Positions 6,110 through 15,100 of a DNA stretch of 24,027 bases are shown here, piece by piece. This stretch comes from a virus. The notes under the pieces were generated by a model. The model was not told where the DNA came from. It searched no databases and saw only the letters and a list, made by a program, of their open reading frames with translations. The position numbers and the translations under genes are program-made. Position 1 is the stretch's first letter; each line of letters starts with the position of its first letter. Location: IMG/VR virus record IMGVR_UViG_3300037427_000790, positions 1 to 24,027 of that record. One strand, 5' to 3'.

Positions 6110-9100
6110 AGCTATGTGAAGCAATAGGTGTTACGCCAAAAGAATATTTTGAATTTCTAGATTTAACAGATGCTTATAATTTGCAACAAAAAAAAGGTTA
6201 TGAAAATGTTCCTTTAATTGTTAATGGAGGATTAGAAACATGGATTGTAATTGAAGGTGGTAAATGGCTTGGTTTAACTTTTTGGGGCAAAGTTGCAGTA
6301 ACTGTTGCTTTGGTTGCAGCAGCCTATTTACTTGCTCCTAAGCCACAAGATCAAAGTGCAGGGCCAAGATTAGATATTGGAGGCATTCAAGGTAGAAGTC
6401 GTTTCAACCCTACAAATGGATTTGAATCTCTTCAAGATTTAGCTGCTCTCGGTTCTTTTATTCCTTTAGTCTATGCAAGTCGAGGTGTCAGAGTTTCTAG
6501 TCAATTACTTTGGTCGCAAATAAGAACTACTCAGTATGGTGAAACTATTAATGCAATTGTTTTGTTTTCTAATGGTGAAATAGGAGAAAAACCACAATTT
6601 GATTCATTGGCTTTGGGTGAAACTTTTCTAGCTGACCTTCCTTTATCTAAACAAAAAGTATATTTTTCTACAGGTGCAACATTTGATAACAGATTGAAAG
6701 GAGTTTCTGATAGTGAAACTCCTCCAAGTAGCTCTGATCAATATCCAAATGGTACATCAAAAAATACACATAATTATGCGTATAGAAGTAATAGAGAATA
6801 TGACGATAGTGATCCTTTTATGGTGAAATGTTATGAACAAACTAGGTTTGTTTATAAGCCAAGTTTTAGTTGCACAAAAACTCCTAGCACTAATAGTAAG
6901 TTTGGAGTTTACTCACCAATGCCTAATGGAAATGCTTATAAAGTCGTTTGGGAATTACTTTTATTAGCAAAAGATGGAGATGATGATATAAAGCAAGATT
7001 CAAGAGTAAAAATGGGAAAAATTACTCATAAATATCCTAGATATGTAGGTATAACAAGGAATGCTAGTTCTAATTTTTACAATTCAGTTGGCAATGGTGT
7101 TGTATTAACTCCTGATCAAGTTAAGAGTGCTATTGATTCTTCTTCAGGAGATTTAATTGTTAATTATCATATTTATCATGCAGTAGAAGAATCAGCATGG
7201 ATTGATTCATCTATAACCAATGTTGATCAATCAAAAAAATGGAATAAATTTTCACCTTGGGGTTCATCTGATGCTAAATCTGTTGCTGATACCACCAGAG
7301 AATTTGTAGATGACACAATAGCTGTAGGTGAGCAATATATGATTGGTTCAACATTGATGACGGTTCTAGAAGAAGATAATGGCAACAGATGGGTCTCTGG
7401 ATATCAAGGTTTTCAAAAAACAATAAAATTACAAGCAGATGAACCTGGTTATTTAGAATTTAGGAACTCAGATGAAACAAGACTTCCTGATCAATCTTTA
7501 GTTGTTCAAAAAGCAAATCTTGCAACTTTTTCAAACACAAGAAAATGTAATATTACAGAGATAGGAATTAAAAGTATTGTTTGGAGGCAAATAAATGGTT
7601 TTCCTAATGTAAATGCAATGCCTTCTCAAGCTCGTATTAGAAGTTATGAAGATAAAAATGGTGGTATTCAATTAGGTAATGTAAGTAAATATGTTAAACG
7701 TCTTAGTTTTTTTGTTTTACAAGCAAAGAAATTAAATTCTGGAGATGCTTTTCAAGACGTAAATACTACACTTATTTGTGTTAAAGGTTCTTCTCCTGTT
7801 GCTCAGTATAATGTTCTTAATGTTAAATCAATTGATGGCCCAAATCAATTTGAATTTAGATTTAAACCTGTACCAGGAAATGTAGTTCTTCATTATTATT
7901 CTGGAGCAGTACATGTTCTTAATTATTCAGCACAACTTCGCAGAGAAACAAATTATACTTTAGGGTTGCAAATTTCATATCATGCTCAATTAGAGTCATT
8001 ACCTACAGATAAAACAAATGGTAATCAATTTACAAATAATTCTGAATGGGATAGAGGAGGTTTAGGTGGTGCTTTAGATGAGGAGACAGGAGAGCCTCTT
8101 CCTATTCTTGGCCCTGTTGAACAATTTTCTCCTATGGAGAGTGGAACTTTACCTGTTGATGAAGATCTAGTTTATGAGTATCGAACTACGCCTTTTCTTC
8201 CTGATGGCGTAACTACTTATTACGGAAATGGACTTAACAATGATCCTAATGCTGGACAACCAATGTTTAGTCAGCATACAAATGTAACTAATTACAATTA
8301 TAAAGGAACTCCTATTGTTGGGAATGCTTATTACAGTCCACAAAAAGGAATTTATGCATTATCTGAACCTAGAGGTGATAAGACACGTTGGCATTTTACT
8401 TTTGGTGGAACTTTAATTTCTAACACGTTTTATAAGGATTATCCTACAAATTATTCGCCTTATAGAGATAGTGATTGGAGCGATGGCATAGAAGAAGTTG
8501 ATAGCAATGGCAATGGAACTGGAATATTTCATAGATTTAGAATTGCAAGAAATCCTAGTTCATGGGGTGGAGGAGCCGATTGGAGAGGTGGTGCTGGGAA
8601 TGGAAGAAATTATTATGCGATTGCTGTACAAAAATCAAACAAGCGTCCTTCAATAACAATTACTACGGACGAAAGACCAACAACAACAACGAAAGGTACT
8701 GGTGTTGGTTTAACTATTCATGTTAAAAAAACAACAGACGGAACTGATACTTTTAAAGAATATACATTAGGAGCTTCAGGAACTAATTATCAAGATGGTG
8801 ACACAGTTACTATTAATAGTGAATCTCCTACTCAAACTTTAATTGTTACAATTGATCCTCCCCCATTAGATGTTGGAGATATTAATACACATAGTGATTG
8901 GAGAATGGAAGGAGGAGATGGAACGGCTGATTATTATACAAAGTATTGGAGTATTGTTAAACATAATCCAAATAATGCAATAGCTGATTATTTCTTATTT
9001 GACGCAGAATCTTCAAGCCATGAAAATGGCCCTGAACATGAATTGACATATGTAAATGAAATTACACATGCAGGTAGTAGTAGTAATCCAGAAATTAATT

Positions 9101-10359
9101 ATGGAAAACTTGCAATAGCAGGTATTCGCATTGGAGCTACAAATACGTTAAGTAGTTTTGGTTCTTTTACTGCATTTATTGAAAAAGGAATAAAAGTAGA
9201 TCGTTTAATTCCAGATTTAAATCCTAATTCTGGTACTGGTTATTTAACTAGAGATTCTGAAACAGCTTCTACTAATAATTTTGTAGAGATAGCTCATGAT
9301 TTATTAACAAATACTATGTATGGCGTTGGCGATATTGTTGGACATGATGGTGTTGATCGTCAAAGCATGATTGAAGGGGCTAGGTATTGTAGAGCTAATG
9401 GTTTTTACTGGGATGGAGTTATAGATAGTAAATTTAATTTAAGAGAATTTATTTTTGAACATGCTGGTTATAACTTTTTAGATTTTTCTATTTTAGGTGG
9501 TCGTTTTTGTTTAAAGCCAAGTTTTCCTGTTGATGGTGATTATAAAATTAATTATGACGCAGGAGTTAACACAGGGATTGATGTAAAAGCTTTATTTACT
9601 GATGGAAATATGAAAGATATAAAAATTACATTTTTAACGCCAGAAGAACGGAAAATGTTTAAAGCAACCGTTATTCATAGAGAAAACAATCGAAATAGTA
9701 GAAACATAGGAGGTTTTCCTGAAAATATTGCAAAAACTTATGCTTATAATCCCACAGGGAAAAATTTATCAGATTTTTATGAAGACGCAGAAAACCTACC
9801 AGAAGAAGTTTTTGATTTAAGTAATTGGTGTACGAGTGAAAAACATGCAAAAACATTTGCCGCTATAGCTTTATCAATAAGAAAAGAAGTTGATCATGGA
9901 ATTGTTTTTCAAACACCTCCTAGTTCTGTTTTTGGATTGATAGCAGGCAATTACATTCGAGTTTTAACTGAAATGACACATACAAGTCGTTTTAATAATG
10001 GAAGTATTGATGAAAACGGAATCGTTATTTCTAGGTCAACAATTTCTGGTTCAATAAATGCTTATGTCTGGAGTCCAGGTACGTTAGGAGGCATAACAAC
10101 AGCACAATTTACTGTTAATAGTAATGGTGAAAACTCAGCAGGTTTAAAAAATAAATTGTTTGCCCAAGTTGACACCACCGAAGAAGATAGAATTTATAAA
10201 GTTGAATCTATTACTTATGGTGAAGAAGGTTTTATTCAGATAGCTGCTAGCCATGTGCCTTTAACATCTGATAACAAGCTTGCAATTTTATATAATGCAA
10301 GTCCTGATCCTGTAAATGGCGTTAACTTTACTCTTAGATTCCCTGAACTAAGTCGATAA
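6013..10359 (+). CDS. Tail tip / host specificity protein (gpJ-like)
   Basis: This is the long tip protein that closes the tube and contacts the host. Counting from TTG 6013 it has 1,448 residues. Near residue 30, FEVELCEAIGVTPKEYFEFL starts the recognisable part, followed by a hydrophobic segment (about 87-107) ending in LLAPKP. Next is IPLVYASRGVRVSSQLLW, a tip-protein beta domain. A long Gly/Asn/Tyr-rich middle follows. Around 1105-1172, DIVGHDGVDRQSMIEGARY and ANGFYWDGVI with a FLDFSILGGRFCLKP end match the phage tail protein 3 domain of gpJ homologues. The start is uncertain: the frame has no ATG or GTG upstream of the conserved part, only TTG at 6013, 6025 and 6055, all inside the preceding gene. 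It overlaps the next gene by one base (TAATG). Confidence 0.88.
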   Translation: MERRLAIIRRQDGSLDSHRRLGGNRTLLPFEVELCEAIGVTPKEYFEFLDLTDAYNLQQKKGYENVPLIVNGGLETWIVIEGGKWLGLTFWGKVAVTVALVAAAYLLAPKPQDQSAGPRLDIGGIQGRSRFNPTNGFESLQDLAALGSFIPLVYASRGVRVSSQLLWSQIRTTQYGETINAIVLFSNGEIGEKPQFDSLALGETFLADLPLSKQKVYFSTGATFDNRLKGVSDSETPPSSSDQYPNGTSKNTHNYAYRSNREYDDSDPFMVKCYEQTRFVYKPSFSCTKTPSTNSKFGVYSPMPNGNAYKVVWELLLLAKDGDDDIKQDSRVKMGKITHKYPRYVGITRNASSNFYNSVGNGVVLTPDQVKSAIDSSSGDLIVNYHIYHAVEESAWIDSSITNVDQSKKWNKFSPWGSSDAKSVADTTREFVDDTIAVGEQYMIGSTLMTVLEEDNGNRWVSGYQGFQKTIKLQADEPGYLEFRNSDETRLPDQSLVVQKANLATFSNTRKCNITEIGIKSIVWRQINGFPNVNAMPSQARIRSYEDKNGGIQLGNVSKYVKRLSFFVLQAKKLNSGDAFQDVNTTLICVKGSSPVAQYNVLNVKSIDGPNQFEFRFKPVPGNVVLHYYSGAVHVLNYSAQLRRETNYTLGLQISYHAQLESLPTDKTNGNQFTNNSEWDRGGLGGALDEETGEPLPILGPVEQFSPMESGTLPVDEDLVYEYRTTPFLPDGVTTYYGNGLNNDPNAGQPMFSQHTNVTNYNYKGTPIVGNAYYSPQKGIYALSEPRGDKTRWHFTFGGTLISNTFYKDYPTNYSPYRDSDWSDGIEEVDSNGNGTGIFHRFRIARNPSSWGGGADWRGGAGNGRNYYAIAVQKSNKRPSITITTDERPTTTTKGTGVGLTIHVKKTTDGTDTFKEYTLGASGTNYQDGDTVTINSESPTQTLIVTIDPPPLDVGDINTHSDWRMEGGDGTADYYTKYWSIVKHNPNNAIADYFLFDAESSSHENGPEHELTYVNEITHAGSSSNPEINYGKLAIAGIRIGATNTLSSFGSFTAFIEKGIKVDRLIPDLNPNSGTGYLTRDSETASTNNFVEIAHDLLTNTMYGVGDIVGHDGVDRQSMIEGARYCRANGFYWDGVIDSKFNLREFIFEHAGYNFLDFSILGGRFCLKPSFPVDGDYKINYDAGVNTGIDVKALFTDGNMKDIKITFLTPEERKMFKATVIHRENNRNSRNIGGFPENIAKTYAYNPTGKNLSDFYEDAENLPEEVFDLSNWCTSEKHAKTFAAIALSIRKEVDHGIVFQTPPSSVFGLIAGNYIRVLTEMTHTSRFNNGSIDENGIVISRSTISGSINAYVWSPGTLGGITTAQFTVNSNGENSAGLKNKLFAQVDTTEEDRIYKVESITYGEEGFIQIAASHVPLTSDNKLAILYNASPDPVNGVNFTLRFPELSR

Positions 10360-10757
10360 TGGCAAAATTCACCCCTACAAATCTAATCCCTTCGGCAAGA
10401 AGTTATTCTCCTGGTGAGTATCCTCAAGTTGAATTTGAGGCAAATAATGGTGTTAAGACTGTTATTCGTTATGGAAAAAATCGAACTGGATCTACTTTTA
10501 ATTTGGCATTTAATAACATTCAAGATTCAGATGCTGCTGCAATTTTACAAAATTATGAAGATATAAATTCAGTTTGGGATGAAGTTGATTTTTCTGGAAC
10601 TAAAGTTCTTGAAGGAGCTTCTAGTCAGATGCAGTCATATTTTGTAGAAAGAACAGAGTTAAAATGGCGATATGATGGCCCTCCAATGGTGACAAGTGTC
10701 TATCCTGGACGTAGCAATGTTGAATGTAAATTTGTTGCTTGCCTCGATTCGCCTTAG
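10359..10757 (+). CDS. Conserved-type tail protein downstream of gpJ
   Basis: This 132-residue protein starts in a TAATG overlap with the gpJ-like gene, so it is translationally coupled to it. It reads as a beta-rich small protein: VEFEANNGVKTVIRYGKNR, then STFNLAFNNIQDSDAAAILQ followed by a short helix, and a C-terminal SVYPGRSNVECKFVACLDS strand. The 'RYG..RTG....L.F.NI.D.DAA.I...Y' layout resembles minor tail proteins that assemble on a tip or collar. I do not recognise a named family. The position after the tip gene and before two tail-tube-fold paralogues suggests a structural part of the distal tail or its fibre attachment. Confidence 0.6.
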   Translation: MAKFTPTNLIPSARSYSPGEYPQVEFEANNGVKTVIRYGKNRTGSTFNLAFNNIQDSDAAAILQNYEDINSVWDEVDFSGTKVLEGASSQMQSYFVERTELKWRYDGPPMVTSVYPGRSNVECKFVACLDSP

Positions 10758-10765
10758 AATATAAT
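10735..10765 (+). promoter_or_regulatory. Possible sigma-70-type promoter before the accessory tail and fibre genes
   Basis: A perfect TATAAT (10760-10765) sits in the 31-base gap before the GTG start at 10789, which would give an RNA start near 10772. The -35 region is poor: TTGCTT at 10735-10740 leaves a long 19-base spacer, and TTGCCT at 10739-10744 leaves a short 15-base spacer. A chance match in AT-rich DNA is possible, but its intergenic location and the match to the better promoter at 22574 support it. Confidence 0.4.
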
Positions 10766-10788
10766 GACTGTTTAATTTAACGATTGTC

Positions 10789-11229
10789 GTGGGCTACTAT
10801 TCAGGCGGTGATGGGTTGATGAAAGTGGGTACTACCACTGTCGCAACCGTAACTACATGGAGTTTTACTGCATCACAAGAAACCTTAGATATCACAACAT
10901 TAGGTGATCACGACAGAAAACTTGTTGGTGGAACTCGTAGTGTTTCTGGTAGTGCATCTATCTCTTGGTATTCCGCATCAGGTGCAACTGCTGGAGACAA
11001 GATGGCTTCTACCTTAATGGGCAATCTAATAAAGTTAGATGGTTCTGTTTCTGATCAAGTAGCTTTAACACTTGGCATTACTGATTACGATAACCAAGAA
11101 AAAAGCATTACTATGACTGTCGTTTTGACAAGTATTGCTATGACTAGTAGTCAAGGTGAAGTCTTGTCTGCTGAAGTTTCCTTTGAGGCTGCTGATGCAC
11201 CTACTGGGCTTACTCTTAACGCTGCTTAA
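10789..11229 (+). CDS. Tail-tube-fold tail protein, paralogue 1
   Basis: This 146-residue protein begins MGYYSGGDGLMKVG from a GTG start. That opening is typical of small phage tail proteins beginning M.YYSG, which favours GTG 10789 over the internal ATG at 10819. It contains TTWSFTASQETLDITTLGD, followed by DRKLVGGTRSVSGSASISWY: a strand, a 'LDTT.LGD' loop, then paired strands. This is the signature of a tail tube fold (also found in tube proteins and collar proteins). The next gene carries the same pattern. It has no strong Shine-Dalgarno sequence. A second tube-like protein located after the tip gene may form a tip extension, a tube decoration or a fibre-attachment ring. Confidence 0.68.
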   Translation: MGYYSGGDGLMKVGTTTVATVTTWSFTASQETLDITTLGDHDRKLVGGTRSVSGSASISWYSASGATAGDKMASTLMGNLIKLDGSVSDQVALTLGITDYDNQEKSITMTVVLTSIAMTSSQGEVLSAEVSFEAADAPTGLTLNAA

Positions 11230-11233
11230 ATAG

Positions 11234-12103
11234 ATGCCCACCTATTTAGGTAGTGGAGGGTTCATTGAACTCAAAAGAACATCAATGGAGCATTCTTTAA
11301 ATGCTTCATTAGTTCCTAGTGACGTTAATACTTCAAGAAAAAGATTTTCAGTAACTGGAGTTAAATCAAATATTATTACTGGAGACAAAGTTGAAATAAA
11401 AAGGACAGATAGTACTGCAAATTTAGAATTAGTTTCTGGTCATTCAGCTAATGATGGTAGTTGGTTTGCTCATGTAGATGACATAGGAGGGATTCGTTTA
11501 TATGAGAATTTTGGATTGGCTGTTGGTGGGACAAAAGTAAATGCTAAAACTTTAGTTGTCCCTTCGGGTAATCAAGAAATTTCAATAATTGCTAGGAATA
11601 AAAATTACAGACCTTTAGCAAGAATTGAAGAGTATGAGTTCACGACACAAAGAGATCAAATAGAAATTAGTCAACTAGGTGATGCTTTTAAGAGGCAATA
11701 TGACAACGGTCTGATTCAAGGACAAGGTTCAATGACTTGTTTTTGGGAACATAGATATGTTTCGACTGACCCTGATTATTCAACGGGGCAAGAATTTTCT
11801 TCTTATTTAGCTCGTTTGATTTTACGAGTACAGCAGGGGTCAGATTTTTTTGGTCGATTTTTTCTTTATAGAGAATCTGCTGCTTCTGCTAATAATGCTT
11901 GGTACGAATGTGATGCTCAAATAACAAGTTGTACCGTTACTATTCCTAATATTGGGATAGTAAAAACTCAAATTGAATTTATTACTTCAGGAGAATTTAA
12001 TCTTCAAGTAGGTGCAACGCCTGGTTATGTTTTACAAGAATCTACTGATCACCTATTACAAGAGGATGGAAGCAAAATTTTCTTAGAAGATGATGCGACA
12101 TAA
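11234..12103 (+). CDS. Tail-tube-fold tail protein, paralogue 2
   Basis: This 289-residue protein follows the previous gene by four bases. The N-terminal half (1-125) is a separate beta-rich domain of unknown type. The second half contains RPLARIEEYEFTTQRDQIEI followed by SQLGDAFKRQYDNGLIQGQG and MTCFWEH, which lines up with the 'WSFT...E.LDITTLGD..RK...G.RSVSGS' pattern of the gene upstream. It therefore looks like a two-domain paralogue. The C-terminus reads YVLQESTDHLLQEDGSKIFL, a short LLQEDG/FLEDD repeat common at the ends of phage tail proteins. Its placement just before the fibre genes suggests that it anchors the fibres. The function is not established. Confidence 0.66.
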   Translation: MPTYLGSGGFIELKRTSMEHSLNASLVPSDVNTSRKRFSVTGVKSNIITGDKVEIKRTDSTANLELVSGHSANDGSWFAHVDDIGGIRLYENFGLAVGGTKVNAKTLVVPSGNQEISIIARNKNYRPLARIEEYEFTTQRDQIEISQLGDAFKRQYDNGLIQGQGSMTCFWEHRYVSTDPDYSTGQEFSSYLARLILRVQQGSDFFGRFFLYRESAASANNAWYECDAQITSCTVTIPNIGIVKTQIEFITSGEFNLQVGATPGYVLQESTDHLLQEDGSKIFLEDDAT

Positions 12104-12144
12104 TATATATAACGTATAAACTGTCCCTAAAGACTAAGAGTTAA

Positions 12145-15100
12145 ATGGCTGACCTTCAAATAAGTCAACTGCCTCAATTACTTGAAGCAGATTTGGCAGG
12201 TGGGGATGAACTTGCAATTGTTGATGATAGTGCGTCAGAGACAAAACGAATTACAGCGAAAGCTTTAATTGAAAAAGGTGTTGCTTTAATTGATGCTGGT
12301 TCAATTCCTGGTACAGCATTAGCAAGTCTTGGGACAGGAACTGTAAATACAGCGGCTGTAGCTGATGACGCTATAACAGCAGCTAAAATTGTGGCAGGAG
12401 CAGTAGGCGCAAGTGAGATAGCTGATGGATCAATAACAGCTACAGAAATAGCAGCTAATACTATTACCGCAACACAGATAGGAACAAATGCAATAGGTGC
12501 TAGTGAACTAGCCGATAACGCTGTTGATACTGCTGCCATAGCTGATGCTGCTGTAACTGCTGTAAAAATTGCCGATGCAACTATTACCTATGCAAAATTA
12601 AACCTTAGTGATGGAGACATAGCAGGAGCAAAGATTGCAAATAATTCTCTTACTGCTGGACAAATAGCTGCTAATGCAATTGGAGCAAGTGAACTTGCCG
12701 ATGATGCTGTAGATACAAATGCTATTGCTAATGTAGCTGTTACAGGAAGCAAGATTGCAAGCAATGCAATCACAAATATCAAGATTACAGACGCAACAAT
12801 AACAGGAGCAAAATTAGTTAATGACACAATTACATCAACACAGATAGCTGCTAATGCAATTACAGCTTCTGAATTGGCAGATGATGCTGTAGATACTGCT
12901 GCAATTCTTGATGATGCTGTAACTTCGGGAAAACTTGCTGCTGGTGCTGTTGACACAACAGCTTTAGGTGCAGCGGCTGTAACTGGAGCAAAGATAGCTG
13001 GAACAACTATTACAGCAGCAAATATTGCCGCTGGAACTATTACGGCTACTGAACTTGCAGCCAATTCTGTTGGTGCTAGTGAGATTGCGGCTAATGCTGT
13101 TGGTGCTAGTGAGTTGGCTGACGATGCGGTTGATACTGCTGCAATAGTTAATGCAGCAGTTACCAATGCGAAGATTGCCGATGGAACTATTACTTATGCA
13201 AAATTAAATCTTTCAGACGGTGATATCCCTGCTGCCAAGATTGCCGCTGGAGCAATTGGTAATACTCAGATAGCAGCAAATGCTGTTGGGGCAACTGAAC
13301 TAGCAAATGACGCAGTTGATACCGCTGCAATTCAAAATTTAGCAGTAACTGGAGCAAAGATAGCTGCCACCACAATTACAGGAGCAAAAATAGCTGCAAC
13401 AACAATTGAAGCTGGAAATATAGCTGCTAATACAATTACAGCCTCAGAAATAGCAGCAAATGCAATAGGTGCTTCAGAGTTAGCAGACAATGCAGTTGAT
13501 ACAGCGGCGATAGTAGACGCAGCAGTTACTAACGACAAAATTGCAAATACAACGATTGCTTATGCAAAATTAAATTTATCAAATGGAGATATTGCTGGAG
13601 CAAAAATTGCTGATAATTCTCTTACAGCAACTCAAATAGCTGCTAACGCTATAGGTTCTAGTGAGCTAGCAAATAATGCAGTTGACACCAATGCCATTGC
13701 AGATGATGCCGTAACAGGAGCAAAAATTGCGGCGGCAACAATTGAAGGAGCAAATATTGTTACTGGCACTATTACTGCGACTCAACTAGCTGCTGATTCT
13801 GTAGGAGCAAGTGAAATTGCCGCAAACGCAGTAGGAGCTTCAGAACTTGCAGACGATGCGGTAGATACAGCAGCAATAGCAAACTTGGCAGTTACAGGAG
13901 CCAAGATTGCAAACGCAACCGTTACAGCGGCAAAGTTAAGTTTGTCTGCTGGAGATATTGATGGAACAAAAATTGCTAATGATTCACTTACAGCAACTCA
14001 AATTGCTGCAAATGCAATAACAGCTAGTGAGTTAGCTGATAACGCTGTAGATACCGCTGCTCTTGCTGCTAATTCCGTAACAGCAGCAAAGATTGCAGCT
14101 AATGCAGTTGGAGCTTCAGAACTAGCTGATGATGCTGTAGATACAGCAGCCGTAGCAAATGGAGCAATAACAACAGCAAAACTTGCTGATGGTGCTGTTA
14201 CAACAGCCAAGCTTTCAGGAACTATTGAAGCTGGAACTCTTGCTGATGGTGCTGTTACAACTGCGAAACTTGCAGACGATGCGGTTACAGCAGCCAAGCT
14301 TGGGGCAGGTGCAGTTGATACAACTGCTTTAGGAGCAACTTCTGTTACAACAGCAAAAATAGCTGCTGGTGCAGTTACTGATGCAAAAGTAGCAACTGGA
14401 ATTAGTGGAACGAAACTTACTGATGCAACAATTACTGCTGCAAAATTAAATACAGCAAATATAGATAGATCGCTAAACGTAGCGTCTGGAAACTTAGGAA
14501 TAAATAATGTTATTTCTGCTGGAACATCTGCTGGAATTAGCTATAACGCTCAGGGCTTAATAACCGCTACAACTGCACTAGTAGCAAGCGATTTGCCAGT
14601 TGCGACAACATCCGCTGTTGGTGGTGTTTCAATTGCTAGTGCTGGTGGATTATCAGTTACAGGAGCAGGTGCATTATCTATTGCAGCAACAACGACTGGA
14701 GCTACAGCGACAAAAGTCACTTTTAACAACTTTGGTCAAATAACAGCAACATCTACTCTTGCTGCTGCCGATCTGCCTGTTGCAACTGCTAGTGCTGTTG
14801 GTGCGGTTTCTGTTCCTACAGGAGGCCCACTTTCTGTTGATTCAAACGGTGCAATTACAGTTGTCGATTCAGGAGTAACGGCAGGGACAGGAATAAAAGT
14901 AACAGTTGACGCAAAAGGCCGAGTAACTAATCTTGCAACTCTTTCAGATAGTGATCTTCCTAACCATAGTGCAGCGTTATTAACTTCTGGAAGTATTCCA
15001 ACAGCAAGAATTGCTAATGATGCAATCACAGGAACCAAACTTGCAAATGCTTCAACAACGCTATTTGGCTCTGTAGGTCAGACCGGGTTCCCGACATCCG

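Noticed and set aside
12101-12120. TATA-rich promoter-like stretch before the giant fibre gene
   Set aside because: TATAAC/TATAAA candidates have no -35 partner at usual spacing, and AT-rich gaps give such matches by chance.
12355-14454. 30-bp periodicity resembling a CRISPR array
   Set aside because: The period matches decapeptide units in one open reading frame, repeats are contiguous without spacers, and copies differ at synonymous sites.
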